64,000 bases of DNA from JAEUNJ01 sp052035955 (GCA_052035955.1 JBPOHD010000019.1:5722-69721); one strand, 5' to 3'. Counted from the first letter of the stretch, positions 17,508 to 25,960 are shown. Numbers and translations are program-made. Notes: generated from the letters alone by a model not told the origin.

Positions 17508-18332
17508 TCAGGCACCCAGTTTCTGCCTTTTGCGACGCGCTGCAACTCCGAGCAGACCCAGACCAGCCAGCATCATTGCCGTAGTGTCGGCCTCGGGCAC
17601 TGGCGCCGGTGTCAGGTAGCTGTTGCCGCTGGTAGTGCTGTAGAACGCACCGTCGGTCAGGCTGTCGACAGTGAAGCGCGCCGTAGCACTGCTAGACGCC
17701 GTCGCCGTCTTGATGGGGCCGTTGCTGAGCTCCGCCCACGCCCGGGTGTTCATCTGACCGATCAGCGTGACCGACCCGCCCACCCCGGTTGCGAAGGAGA
17801 TGCTCGCGGTGTGGACTCCGCTGCCGACGTTACGGGTGTCGATTGCAGTCAGCCAGCCGGCGTCCAGGCCGGTACCGATGACGGCCAGCGCGTAGCCCTG
17901 ACCCACGGTGCTGGTGTTGACGCTGGCATCCATCCAAACCCCCAGCGACAGCACCACAGGCGTGCCTGTGGCCAGCGTGGCCGACTGGATGTGAAAGGTC
18001 TCGACCCAGTAGTCCCGCGCTTCGCCGACAGCGTTGGCATAGACGAAGCTGGTGATGTCCGAAGCCGCCGTGGCCGTCGCTTGGATCAGACCGTAGCCCA
18101 CGCTGCCGCTGATGTTGGCCTGCGCGCTCCAACTGGAAACACTGTAGTCGTCGGTGCCAGCAGCGCTCTGAGAGTTGAAAGGCGCATCCCAGCAACAATG
18201 ACGGGTATAGGCTGAGGCGCCGTGGTTTTTGTTCAGTGACGCCGAAGCCTGTGCGGCGGGCGCTAGAGTCAGAGCCAGGGCGAAAGCAGCCCCCAGCACG
18301 GCAGGTTTGCATTTCATGGACAAGGCTTGCAT
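17508..18332 (-). CDS. PEP-CTERM sorting domain protein (VPEA variant)
   Basis: 274 residues from the ATG at 18332, which has GGAG six bases upstream; the frame is also open from 18344. A signal peptide ends near AAQAS. The C-terminal sorting signal is VPEADTTAMM, a hydrophobic helix and the basic tail RRKRQK, with Ala replacing the second Pro of the usual motif. The body is rich in Ser, Thr and Ala, as in many exported surface proteins of biofilm-forming betaproteobacteria. It is unrelated in its middle part to the protein at 7329-8006. Codon use looks less GC-rich than in neighbouring operons, which fits an accessory block. Confidence 0.85.
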   Translation of the reverse strand: MQALSMKCKPAVLGAAFALALTLAPAAQASASLNKNHGASAYTRHCCWDAPFNSQSAAGTDDYSVSSWSAQANISGSVGYGLIQATATAASDITSFVYANAVGEARDYWVETFHIQSATLATGTPVVLSLGVWMDASVNTSTVGQGYALAVIGTGLDAGWLTAIDTRNVGSGVHTASISFATGVGGSVTLIGQMNTRAWAELSNGPIKTATASSSATARFTVDSLTDGAFYSTTSGNSYLTPAPVPEADTTAMMLAGLGLLGVAARRKRQKLGA

Positions 18333-18532
18333 GAAAAACTCCATGTTGTTGAGGGTGGAATATTTAGAATCTTATAAAACAAAGATTTAACAAGAATCTA
18401 AAGTCTAGACACTCGCGGCCGCGGTCCGATGCGGAAGGCGTTGCGTCAATAAGCGTGTAGCTGTACCCCATATCACTTGCAGTTCCACTAGCACTCCGGA
18501 ATTTATACCCTAGTACAGAATTCGTAAACTGT

Positions 18533-18877
18533 GTGACCTGCCCGACTTTTCGGACCAATGATTTCTGCAAAGATGGCCCTTCGAAAGGAAGGAAGACCCG
18601 ATCGACGCGTATCCCCTGCTCGGAGTCGGCTTTCGCCGAGCTCGTGCTCTGGCGGTTGCCCAAACCGGCGGAGGGATCGGCCCATGGTTTCAAGTATCGG
18701 CTTGCCTATGTGGTTCGCGGCGAGTGCGTTCTCCGGTACGACAACGAGGTAGGTAAAGGCGATCATCGGCATGCGGACGGAATCGAAAGCGCCTACGCGT
18801 TCACGACGCCGGAGAACTTGATTGCCGACTTCCAACGTGACATGGAGAGGTGGAACGATGAAAACCGTGACGCTTGA
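18533..18877 (+). CDS. TumE-like toxin of a toxin-antitoxin pair (N-terminus uncertain, possibly frameshifted)
   Basis: The last 80 residues carry the TumE/DUF6516 pattern: ELVLWRLPKPAEGSAHGFKY, YDNEVGKGDHRH and YAFTTPE. The N-terminus in this frame, from a GTG at 18533, looks unlike the family. The neighbouring frame from the ATG at 18558 encodes MISAKMALRKEGR, which resembles a family N-terminus. So a frameshift between about 18600 and 18640 may have damaged the gene. It overlaps the next gene by 20 bases, as toxin and antitoxin genes often do. Confidence 0.6.
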   Translation: MTCPTFRTNDFCKDGPSKGRKTRSTRIPCSESAFAELVLWRLPKPAEGSAHGFKYRLAYVVRGECVLRYDNEVGKGDHRHADGIESAYAFTTPENLIADFQRDMERWNDENRDA

Positions 18878-19205
18878 CGTCAGCGCCCCGTCGGAGGCGA
18901 TGGCAGACTTCGTCCAGGCTTGGAAGACGGGCAAACCGCAACGGTCCGCCCGCATCAGCTTCGCCACGCCTGAACTCCTCTGGAAGGTGCTTACCGAAAA
19001 GCGATGGGAGCTTCTCAAGGCAATGTGCGGGGCGGGTCCGATGTCGATTCGCGAGGCTGCCCGTCGGGTTGGCCGGGACGTGAAGGCGGTTCACGGAGAC
19101 GTAACGGCGCTGCTGAACGCTGGCGTGCTCGAACGCACGGAGGAGGGCAGGATCGTCTTTCCGTTCGAGGCCGTGAAGGTCGAGTTCCTGTTGCAGGCGG
19201 CATAG
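18858..19205 (+). CDS. TumA-like HTH antitoxin
   Basis: 115 residues. The helix-turn-helix region SIREAARRVGRDVKAVHGDV (residues 57-76) and the preceding LLWKVLTEKRWELLKAM match the small winged-HTH antitoxins paired with TumE-type toxins. The start at 18858 overlaps the toxin gene. It probably binds its own promoter and neutralises the toxin; if the toxin is frameshifted, this gene may survive as a relic or as a defence against related toxins. Confidence 0.72.
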   Translation: MKTVTLDVSAPSEAMADFVQAWKTGKPQRSARISFATPELLWKVLTEKRWELLKAMCGAGPMSIREAARRVGRDVKAVHGDVTALLNAGVLERTEEGRIVFPFEAVKVEFLLQAA

Positions 19206-19612
19206 GACGCCCGTCCGGCGGGGGCGGAGCCGGCAGTCGGGCGAACCCGCGAAACGCAGCGCAGGCGGGCCATGGACCCATCGACCGCCAACCCGACCCG
19301 GTCCGACAGGGGGCAGCGTCCGATGATGGTGTGTGATGGAAGGCTTTCGCGCCGCGTGCGGCGCTCCTGCAGGGCGGCATCTGCGGAGACCTCTCGGCCG
19401 GAGACGACCCGGATTCCGCGCCATCGTCTTTCGGTCGCGGAGGGCGCGCTTCCCTGTCGTTGGTCGCACGGGCCGATCGGCCAGCCCGTTCTCGCCCCCG
19501 CCTTGAGTCCTTTCGCGCGAACCGTGGGCGAAGAAAAACGGCACCGGTCTCCCGGTGCCGTTTCGGTTCACTGCATCGACGCCGGGCGCGGGGCCCGGCG
19601 GACTATGCGTCG
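19206..19612. other. Intergenic region with REP-like half and terminator
   Basis: 407 bp with no convincing gene. A segment at about 19349-19374 (GCCGCGTGCGGCGCTCCTGC) resembles one arm of the REP units at 27165-27535. The minus-strand terminator of the cytochrome genes lies at 19534-19563. Confidence 0.55.
19534..19563 (-). terminator. Intrinsic terminator of the cytochrome c genes
   Basis: AAACGGCACCGG (19536-19547), loop of four, and CCGGTGCCGTTT (19552-19563): a perfect 12-bp stem. On the minus strand it ends in a run of five T, about 50 bases after the cytochrome stop. Confidence 0.88.
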
Positions 19613-19990
19613 TTACTTCGCCAGCCCGAGGATCCAGGCCACGAGGCGCTTGGCGTCGGCCTCGGAGATGGCGACGCCGTTGGGCGGCATGGCGATGCCG
19701 CTGGCCTGGTCCTTCCAGTGGCGGTTGTAGGGCGAGGTGCCGCCCATGACCGCCTCGGTCAGGTTCTTCTGGGCGTCCTTGTCGTACTTGTAGCGGGCGG
19801 CGACGGCGGTCCAGGGCGGGCCGACGGGGTTCAGGCCCTCGGGGCCCTTGGCGCCGGCCTCGACGGCATGGCAGATGAAGCAGCCGGACTTGATGCCCAG
19901 GTTGCGCATCTCCTTGTCGTTGTCGTCGGCGAGGGCGGGGGCAGCGAAGGCGGCGGCCAGGATCAGGGCGGCGGGGAATCGGGATTTCAT
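19613..19990 (-). CDS. Monoheme cytochrome c, periplasmic
   Basis: 125 residues. Signal peptide to about ALA-DD, heme site CFICH near residue 36, and a likely distal Met in IAMPPNGVA. It is a class I cytochrome c of the c551/c552 type. The ATG at 19990 has AAGGAG six bases upstream. It lies 46 bases after the diheme cytochrome gene and shares its direction and the terminator downstream, so the two probably form one electron-transfer unit. Confidence 0.88.
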   Translation of the reverse strand: MKSRFPAALILAAAFAAPALADDNDKEMRNLGIKSGCFICHAVEAGAKGPEGLNPVGPPWTAVAARYKYDKDAQKNLTEAVMGGTSPYNRHWKDQASGIAMPPNGVAISEADAKRLVAWILGLAK

Positions 19991-20036
19991 CGGGTGCTCC
20001 TTGGCAGATGTCGATGGCGAATGGTAGTCCATGGGC

Positions 20037-20744
20037 TCACTGGGCGCCGGACAGGATCCACTGCACGAGGGTGCGGACGCTGCCCTCGGGCACTTCCTGG
20101 GACATGGGCGGCATGGGCGTCTTGCCCCAGTTGCCGAAGCCGCCCTTCATGACCTTGGCGACCAGCTTGGCCTCGGCCTTCTTGTCCTTGGCATACTTGG
20201 CGGCGACCTCGCGGAAGCCGGGCCCCACGTTGCGGCTGTCGATGTTGTGGCAGGACATGCAGGTGGATTTCTTGGCCAGTTCCTCGAAGGGACTGCGCGG
20301 CCGGTCGGGGGAGGCCTCGCGGCGGGTCTCCAGGTAGGCCTTGATGGCCCACACCGCCTCCTGGGGCAGGATGCCCTCGAAGGGCGGCATGTAGACGGCG
20401 CCGTTGCGCACCTTGCCGCGGTAGACGGACTGCAGGTAGTACTGGTCGGTCTCCGCATCGATGTCCAGCTTGCGCAGGTCGGGCGCGATGCCGCCGCTGA
20501 TGGCCTCGAGGCCGTGGCAGCGGGCGCAGTTCTGGTTGTAGGCCGAGGTGCCGATGCGGATGGCCTCTGCGTCGCCCCGGTAGGGGTTGGCGTCGCGCCT
20601 GGCGTCGCCCAGGGGCTTCAGGGTGCTCACGTCGACCAGTTGCGGCGTCACGTCGCCGTGGGCGAGGGCGGCGGGACTGCCCGCCAGGGACAGGATGGTG
20701 GCCAGCGCGGCAAGGGCGGCGGCCGGCAGCGGGTTCGATTTCAC
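20037..20744 (-). CDS. Diheme cytochrome c: PedF-like c550 domain fused to a class I cytochrome c domain
   Basis: 235 residues from the GTG at 20744, which has GGAGGAG seven bases upstream. A signal peptide ends near ALAHG. The first half has the cytochrome c550 PedF wording (HGDVTPQLVD, SAYNQNCARCHGLEAISGG, APDLRKLD). PedF accepts electrons from PQQ-dependent alcohol dehydrogenases. The second half adds another heme site, CMSCH, and a Met ligand region PMPPMSQ. PedF itself is about 150 residues with one heme, so this is an extended form. No PQQ dehydrogenase gene lies in the window. Confidence 0.82.
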   Translation of the reverse strand: MKSNPLPAAALAALATILSLAGSPAALAHGDVTPQLVDVSTLKPLGDARRDANPYRGDAEAIRIGTSAYNQNCARCHGLEAISGGIAPDLRKLDIDAETDQYYLQSVYRGKVRNGAVYMPPFEGILPQEAVWAIKAYLETRREASPDRPRSPFEELAKKSTCMSCHNIDSRNVGPGFREVAAKYAKDKKAEAKLVAKVMKGGFGNWGKTPMPPMSQEVPEGSVRTLVQWILSGAQ

Positions 20745-20929
20745 GGGGACTCCTCCGGTGTGGGTGGTGGGGGAGACGGTGCGTTCCGCCTCCGGGACGG
20801 GGAGAGCTTTAGCACAGGGCATGCCACCCATGCGGGAAGCCTCGACAATTGCCCTTTGAACCGATTCACGGGGCCGGCTGGGGAATTTCCGGCCCCATCT
20901 GTGCAAACTTGGCTCGGTAACTGTGCCAA

Positions 20930-20949
20930 ATTGGATCGCCCGATCCAAT
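20930..20949. promoter_or_regulatory. Palindrome before the cytochrome genes
   Basis: ATTGGATCG, spacer CC, CGATCCAAT: a perfect 9-bp inverted repeat. It lies between the FAH hydrolase stop and the diheme cytochrome start, 186 bases upstream of the latter. It may be an operator; it lacks a T-run and so is not a clear terminator. Confidence 0.45.
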
Positions 20950-20964
20950 GCCCACCTGTTTCCT

Positions 20965-21759
20965 TCAGGTATCTCCGGGCCCGGTCGCCGGGCGGCGGAA
21001 AACGTTCGCCAGGCGGCCGATGCCGGCGATCGACACCTCCACGGTCTCGCCCTCGCGCAGGGCCCCGGCGCCGACGGAGGTGCCGCAGGCGATCAGGTCC
21101 CCCGGTTCGAGGCGCATGTCCCGGGAGAGGAGGCTGACGATCTCCAGGGGGGAGAAGAACATGTCGGCGACCGGGTAGTCCTGGCGCAGTTGGCCGCCGA
21201 CCCGCGCCTCGACGCGCAGGCCGGCCGGGTCCAGGCCGGTGGCGATGGCGGGGCCGAAGACGCCGAAGCCGTCGAAGCTCTTGGCCCGGGTCCAGTGCAC
21301 GAAGGCCGGGTCCAGGCGCATCAGGTCGCGGGCGGTGACGTCGTTCACGCAGGTGTAGCCGAAGACGCAGGAGGCGGCCTCGCCGACGGTGACGTCCTTG
21401 CAGCCGCGGCCGATGACGATGCCCAGTTCGGCCTCGAAGACCACCTGGCCTTCGTAGCCGGCCGGCCGCAGGATGTCGTCGCCGTGGGCCGCGTGGCAAC
21501 TGGCGGCCTTGAGGAAGTAGAGGGGATGCTCGGGGCGCTTGAGGCCTTCCCTGGCGGCCCGCTCGGCGAAGTTGTTCCACAGGCCGATGAACTTGGCCGG
21601 CCGGCAGGGCGGCAGCAGGCGGACGTCGGCGAGGGGGATGTGCCGGCCGGTGGGCGCCGATCCCGAGAACATGTCGCCGGCATGCTCGGCGACGGCCTCG
21701 CCGTCGAGGATGCCGAAGCCCTCGGCTCCCGCCCAGGCGTAGCGCACCCAGAGGGTCAT
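20965..21759 (-). CDS. Fumarylacetoacetate hydrolase (FAH) family protein
   Basis: 264 residues. Metal-binding acidic residues appear in VVFEAELGIVIG and in CVNDVTARDLM, with the usual ending DLIACGTSVGAG and EVSIAGIGRLANVF. The family hydrolyses or isomerises C-C bonds in ring-cleavage products such as fumarylpyruvate or homoprotocatechuate derivatives. Position next to an aromatic-acid ligase and monooxygenase locus suggests a late step of that pathway. It starts 13 bases after the preceding minus-strand gene, so the two are probably cotranscribed. Confidence 0.85.
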   Translation of the reverse strand: MTLWVRYAWAGAEGFGILDGEAVAEHAGDMFSGSAPTGRHIPLADVRLLPPCRPAKFIGLWNNFAERAAREGLKRPEHPLYFLKAASCHAAHGDDILRPAGYEGQVVFEAELGIVIGRGCKDVTVGEAASCVFGYTCVNDVTARDLMRLDPAFVHWTRAKSFDGFGVFGPAIATGLDPAGLRVEARVGGQLRQDYPVADMFFSPLEIVSLLSRDMRLEPGDLIACGTSVGAGALREGETVEVSIAGIGRLANVFRRPATGPGDT

Positions 21760-21772
21760 CGGCCGGATGTCC

Positions 21773-22264
21773 TCAGGCCGCCGTGACGAAGCGCCGGGTG
21801 CAGGTGGCGTCGCCGGCCGGCAGGGCGCTTTCCGTGACCACGCCCAACTTCGGCGAAACGGTCCGGGCGGTGGCCTGGAACCAGCGGTCGCAGCTGGCCT
21901 GGCAGGTGTGGGGCACGCCGTGCGCGCGGAAGCTGTCCGGCCAGGGGCAGGCTTCGTGGATCAGCAGCCAGTCCCGGCCGTCGGCGGCCATGCGGGCCTT
22001 CTCGCCCATCACCTCGCTGGCCCGGACCAGGGAGAAGACCAGCTTCTCCACGTCCTCCGGCTTGCCGCCCCGGTCGGCGAACATGCGCCCGGTGCCCTCG
22101 CCGATGCGCTCGTAGAAGCGCAGTTCCAGTTCCATCGCCTTCTCCTCGCCGAGGGCCTCGGCGACGGTCTTGCGCCAGCCGTGGAAGAAGTCGTGGGTGA
22201 TGCGGATCATGGACTGCCAGTCCCGGGTCCTGCGCTCCAGCAGCTTGTCGGTGTCGTCGGCCAT
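21773..22264 (-). CDS. ATC-hydrolase/DUF6125-like protein
   Basis: 163 residues, helical, no signal peptide. The N-terminal half (WQSMIRITHDFFHGWRKT) and the late block PHTCQASCDRWFQ with conserved Cys and His recall the L-2-amino-thiazoline-4-carboxylate hydrolase family and related uncharacterised proteins. The true substrate is unknown. It is transcribed with the FAH hydrolase gene 13 bases downstream, which suggests a shared pathway. Confidence in the gene is high and in the family moderate. Confidence 0.6.
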   Translation of the reverse strand: MADDTDKLLERRTRDWQSMIRITHDFFHGWRKTVAEALGEEKAMELELRFYERIGEGTGRMFADRGGKPEDVEKLVFSLVRASEVMGEKARMAADGRDWLLIHEACPWPDSFRAHGVPHTCQASCDRWFQATARTVSPKLGVVTESALPAGDATCTRRFVTAA

Positions 22265-22392
22265 GCTGTCCTCCTCCGGTGCCTGCCGCTATGGCGCGGC
22301 TTGTCGAACGATGGATGCTACGCGCTCCACCCGGGTCGGCGCAACGGGGCCGGGGCGCCGTGCCGGGGAGAAGGCGCGACCGGGGCGCCGCG

Positions 22393-22917
22393 CTAGGGCG
22401 CCGGCGGCCCCGGGTGCCGATACACGTGGTAGGTGCCGCCGCGGAAGGGCATGGCCCGCTCGAAGCGGGCGCCGACGGCCCGGGCCAGGGCGATGGAGGG
22501 GCCGTTGTCGGCATGGATCAGGCTGATCAGGCGCAGGTCCGGCAGGCACTCCGCCGCCATGGCCTGCACGGCGCGCGCCGCCTCGGATGCGAAACCCCTG
22601 CCCCAGTACGGCCGGGCCAGGGCCCACTTGATCTCGGGCTCCGGCCACTCCTTCGGATACCAGGGCCCGGCGATGCCCAGCACCCGGCCGCTCGCCGCCT
22701 CCTCCAGCACGTAGGGCCCGTAGCCGAGCCGCGCCCAATGGCGATGGACGGCGCCGACCATGCGTTGTGTCTGCTCCGGGGCCAGGGGCTGCAGGGTGGT
22801 GAAGCGGACGGCTTCGGCGTCACCGTAGTAGTCGTGGAGCGCCTCCCAATCCCCATCGAGGGCGAAGCGCAGGCGGAGGCGGGCGGAGCGGAGGGATTCG
22901 GGAATCAGGTGGCTCAT
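22393..22917 (-). CDS. GNAT family N-acetyltransferase (RimJ/RimL type)
   Basis: 174 residues. The Acetyltransf_3 pattern is clear: an N-terminal SLRSARLRLRF strand, an acetyl-CoA loop around RPYWGRGFASEAARAV (about residues 98-113), and LISLIHADNGPSIALARAVG near the end. It probably acetylates a protein N-terminus or a small amine. It starts six bases after the LysR gene stop, so it is in the same transcript as the regulator. Confidence 0.85.
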   Translation of the reverse strand: MSHLIPESLRSARLRLRFALDGDWEALHDYYGDAEAVRFTTLQPLAPEQTQRMVGAVHRHWARLGYGPYVLEEAASGRVLGIAGPWYPKEWPEPEIKWALARPYWGRGFASEAARAVQAMAAECLPDLRLISLIHADNGPSIALARAVGARFERAMPFRGGTYHVYRHPGPPAP

Positions 22918-22923
22918 CTCTGC

Positions 22924-23829
22924 CTAGACGGTGAAAAGGGACGCGAACTGCTGCCGGAGCCAGCGGTTGCCGGCGTCGGCGTGGAAGCGCTCGTGCCAGC
23001 ACTGCTTGACGTCGAAGGCGGGGATGGGGATGGGCACGGGCAGCAGCTTGATGTCGTTGTGGCGGGAGAGCTGGCTGCCGACGCTGTGGGGCACCAGGGC
23101 GATCAGGTCGGTGGTGGCCACGATGCTGGGCAGGACGAGGAAGTTCTGCACCCGCAGCACGATGCGGCTTTCCAGGCCGTGCTCGATCAGGGCCCGCTCG
23201 ATGATGCCGTGGCCGGTGCCGGCCGGCGTGACAATGGCATGGGAGGCGGCGGCGAAGCGGCGCGCCGTGAGGCGCTCGCCGATCTCCGGGTGGTCCCGGC
23301 GGACGACGCAGACGTAGTGCTCGCGGAAGAGGCGCTGCTGGTAGAAGCCTGCGCGGAAGTCGGGCAGGTTGCCCACGGCCAGGTCCACCTCGCCCTGCTT
23401 CATCGCCTCCTGCGCCGCCTCCGGCGGCATGGGCAGGGTGCGGATGCGCACGCCCGGCGCCTCGCGGCTCAGGCGCTCCAGCAGGCGGGGCAGGAAGTAG
23501 GCCTCGCCCAGGTCGGTGAGGTAGAGGACGAAGCTGCGCTCCGAGGCCGCCGGATCGAAGCCCTGGTCCTCGGACAGGGCGGCGCGGATGCTGGCCAGGG
23601 CCTGGCGCAGGGGGCCGGCGATGCGCTGGGCGTAGGGGGTGGGGGCCACGCCCTGGCCGAGGCGCACGAACAGGCGGTCGCCGGTGGCCTGGCGCAGGCG
23701 GGCGACGGCGTTGCTCACCGCCGGCTGGGAGAGCCCCAGGCGCTCGGCGGCCCGGCTGATGCTCCCCTCGGCGAGCACGGCGTCGAAGACCACCAGCAGG
23801 TTGAAGTCGAATCCGGAGATATTCAGCAT
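22924..23829 (-). CDS. LysR family transcriptional regulator
   Basis: 301 residues. The winged HTH spans residues 6-65 (FDAVLAEGSISRAAERLGLS, VARLRQATGDRLFVR). An effector-binding domain follows that is NodD/LinR-like in its opening FVLYLTDLGEAYFLPRLLERL. The regulator is divergent from the aryl-acid ligase gene at 24129 and probably activates it in response to an aromatic acid or its CoA ester. The longer open frame to 24027 runs through the inverted-repeat element and is not used; ATG 23829 fits the family N-terminus. Confidence 0.9.
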   Translation of the reverse strand: MLNISGFDFNLLVVFDAVLAEGSISRAAERLGLSQPAVSNAVARLRQATGDRLFVRLGQGVAPTPYAQRIAGPLRQALASIRAALSEDQGFDPAASERSFVLYLTDLGEAYFLPRLLERLSREAPGVRIRTLPMPPEAAQEAMKQGEVDLAVGNLPDFRAGFYQQRLFREHYVCVVRRDHPEIGERLTARRFAAASHAIVTPAGTGHGIIERALIEHGLESRIVLRVQNFLVLPSIVATTDLIALVPHSVGSQLSRHNDIKLLPVPIPIPAFDVKQCWHERFHADAGNRWLRQQFASLFTV

Positions 23830-23852
23830 GTGAATGAATTGTATTTCCGCTA

Positions 23853-23867
23853 TTTGCTGGAAGCAAA
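23853..23867. promoter_or_regulatory. LysR-type operator candidate
   Basis: TTTGCT, GGA, AGCAAA: a 15-bp perfect inverted repeat 24 bases before the LysR start, in an AT-rich patch between the divergent genes. It fits the T-N11-A style of LysR boxes. Confidence 0.55.
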
Positions 23868-23920
23868 AATACTTCGCGTCTAAAGTGTGGCGCAGTTGAG
23901 TAGAACCCAGATGGAGAATC

Positions 23921-24064
23921 CTCACCGCGGAGGTCGCGGAGGTCGCGGAGGATGAACGGTGGCGTGCCGGCGTCCGCCGGCGCGCCCGGCGGGACGGCGG
24001 AACGCGATTCACGGGGCTTCGGTGCATTGCCTCGCCCTGCGACCTCCGTGTCCTCCGTGGTGAA
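23921..24064. repeat. Dispersed inverted-repeat element E5
   Basis: Starts CTCACCGCGGAGGTCGCGGA and ends CCTCCGTGTCCTCCGTGGTGAA. The arms are made of GGAGGTCGC-type units and pair imperfectly. It lies between the LysR promoter and the ligase start. It is the only copy in a divergent promoter region. Confidence 0.75.
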
Positions 24065-24128
24065 ACGGCAGGATTTTCCGGGCCCGACGAGGCCGCCGGC
24101 CATGACCGGCGCCGAAAGGAGGAGTGCG

Positions 24129-25790
24129 ATGCTCGAAGGCTGCGTACCCTGGCCGGCCGACCTGGCCGCCCGTTACCGTGCCGCCGGCTGGTGGGAGGGC
24201 CTCACCCTGCCGGAAATGCTGGCCCGCAGCGCGGCCCGGCATCTGGACAAGACGGCCCTGGTGGCCGGCGACCGGCGCCTGTCCTACCGGGACCTGGTGG
24301 AGGCCTCCGACCGGCTGGCCTGCGGTTTCCTGGACGCCGGCCTGGGGCCCCGGGACCGGGTCGTGGTGCAGCTGCCCAACGGGCCCGAGTTCGTCTTCGT
24401 TTACTTCGCCCTGACGCGCATCGGCGCCATTCCCGTGATGGCCCTGCGCGCCCACCGCCACACGGAAGTGCGGCACTTCGTGCGCGCCTCCGGCGCGGCG
24501 GCCTACGTGATCCCGGACCGCCTCGGCAGCTTCGACTACCGGGAGATGGCGGCCGAGGTCCGGGCCGAGTCGCCGGGCCTGCGCCAGGTGTTCGTGGCCG
24601 GCGAGCCGGGCCCGGGGCAGGCCGACCTGCGGACCATGGTCGCCGCGCCCCTGGACGCCGGCGCGGCGAAGGCGCGCCTCGACGCCCTGCGCCCGGACCC
24701 GGGCGAGGTGGCGACCATGCTGCTCTCCGGCGGCACCACGTCGCTGTCCAAGCTGATTCCCCGCACCCACGACGACTACGTGCTCAACGCCCGGCTCTGC
24801 GGCAGCGCCTCGGGCTTCGGCGAGGGCACGGTGTTCCTGGCCATCCTGCCCCTGGGCCACAACTACAACCTGGCCTCGCCGGGCATGCTCGGCACCTGGT
24901 ACCACGGCGGGAAGGTGGTGCTCGCCGCCTCGGGCGACCCGGCGGAGGTCTTCGGCCTGGTGGAACGGGAACGGGTGACGACCATAGCCGCCGTCGTGCC
25001 CCTGATCGCCAACTGGCTCAATTCGCCGGTGCCCCTGGCCCACGACCTGTCCTCGCTGGTCGCGATCCAGAACGGTGGCGCCCGCCTGGCGCCGGAACTG
25101 CGCAGCCGCCTGCGCGAGCGCTTCGGTTGCATGCCCCAGGAGATCTACGGCACGGCCGAGGGGCTGATCAACATCGTGCCCCTGGATGCGCCGGAGGAGA
25201 TGGTCCTGCACAGCTCGGGCGCCCCCGTGTGCCCGGACGACGAGATCAGGGTGATCGACGACGAGGGCAACGAGGTGCCGGACGGCACCCAGGGCGAACT
25301 GGCGACGCGCGGGCCGTACACGATCCACGGCTACTACAACGCCCCCGACAAGAACGCCGAGGCCTTCACCCGCGACGGCTTCTACCGCATGGGCGACATC
25401 GTCCGCAAGCAGGGCCGCTACGTCTTCACCGAGGGGCGCAAGAAGGACCTGATCAACCGGGGCGGGGAGAAGATCAGCTGCGAGGAGGTGGAGAACCTGA
25501 TCTTCGGCCACCCCAAGGTCAAGGCCGTGACGCTGGTGGCCATGCCCGATCCGGTCTTCGGCGAGAAGGCCTGCGCCTTCGTGATTCCCAAGGAGGGCCA
25601 GAGCCTGGCCTTCGACGAACTGATCGCCTTCCTGCGCGGCCAGAACATCGCCAGCTTCAAGCTGCCCGAGCGGCTGGAGGTGGTGCCCGAGTTTCCCCTG
25701 AGTCCGGTGGGCAAGATCCTCAAGCGCCAGCTCCGGGAGGCGATCGTGGCGAAGATGGAAAGGGAGGCGGCCGGCAGCCACGGCATGTAG
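24129..25790 (+). CDS. DhbE/EntE-type aryl-acid AMP/CoA ligase (salicylate- or anthranilate-like substrate)
   Basis: 553 residues of the ANL superfamily. The opening VPWPADLAARYRAAGWWEG and the motifs LSGGTTSLSKLIPRTHDDY, IYGTAEGLINIVPLD and GRKKDLINRGGEKISCEEVE follow the 2,3-dihydroxybenzoate/salicylate AMP ligases closely. The C-terminal lysine is in SPVGKILKRQ. Siderophore synthesis is unlikely because a degradative flavin monooxygenase follows; activation of an ortho-substituted benzoate to its CoA ester is more likely. AAGGAGGAG stands just upstream of the ATG at 24129. The stop codon TAG is also the first part of a REP element. Confidence 0.82.
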   Translation: MLEGCVPWPADLAARYRAAGWWEGLTLPEMLARSAARHLDKTALVAGDRRLSYRDLVEASDRLACGFLDAGLGPRDRVVVQLPNGPEFVFVYFALTRIGAIPVMALRAHRHTEVRHFVRASGAAAYVIPDRLGSFDYREMAAEVRAESPGLRQVFVAGEPGPGQADLRTMVAAPLDAGAAKARLDALRPDPGEVATMLLSGGTTSLSKLIPRTHDDYVLNARLCGSASGFGEGTVFLAILPLGHNYNLASPGMLGTWYHGGKVVLAASGDPAEVFGLVERERVTTIAAVVPLIANWLNSPVPLAHDLSSLVAIQNGGARLAPELRSRLRERFGCMPQEIYGTAEGLINIVPLDAPEEMVLHSSGAPVCPDDEIRVIDDEGNEVPDGTQGELATRGPYTIHGYYNAPDKNAEAFTRDGFYRMGDIVRKQGRYVFTEGRKKDLINRGGEKISCEEVENLIFGHPKVKAVTLVAMPDPVFGEKACAFVIPKEGQSLAFDELIAFLRGQNIASFKLPERLEVVPEFPLSPVGKILKRQLREAIVAKMEREAAGSHGM

Positions 25791-25902
25791 GAGCGGCGAC
25801 CCCGCCGCGATGCAGTGGGGATGGCAGCAACCACGTCGTTGGCCATGCGCCCACGGCGGGTGGATGGATGGATGTTGCAGGCGCGGCGTCCCGCCGCGAT
25901 GG
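25787..25902. repeat. REP-like pair after the ligase gene
   Basis: GTAGGAGCGGCGACCCCGCC at 25787 and GCAGGCGCGGCGTCCCGCCG at 25877 are two small hairpins in the same orientation. The first overlaps the stop codon of the ligase gene. They match the units of the array at 27165-27535. Confidence 0.8.
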
Positions 25903-25960
25903 AGGCCCGCCGGCTTGGCCCCGGGCAAGGAAGACAACGACCGACAAGGGCAGCAAGGAC

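Noticed and set aside
24129..25790. Siderophore biosynthesis ligase
   Set aside because: Although DhbE/EntE-like, it has no isochorismate or NRPS genes beside it and is followed by aryl-CoA catabolic enzymes.
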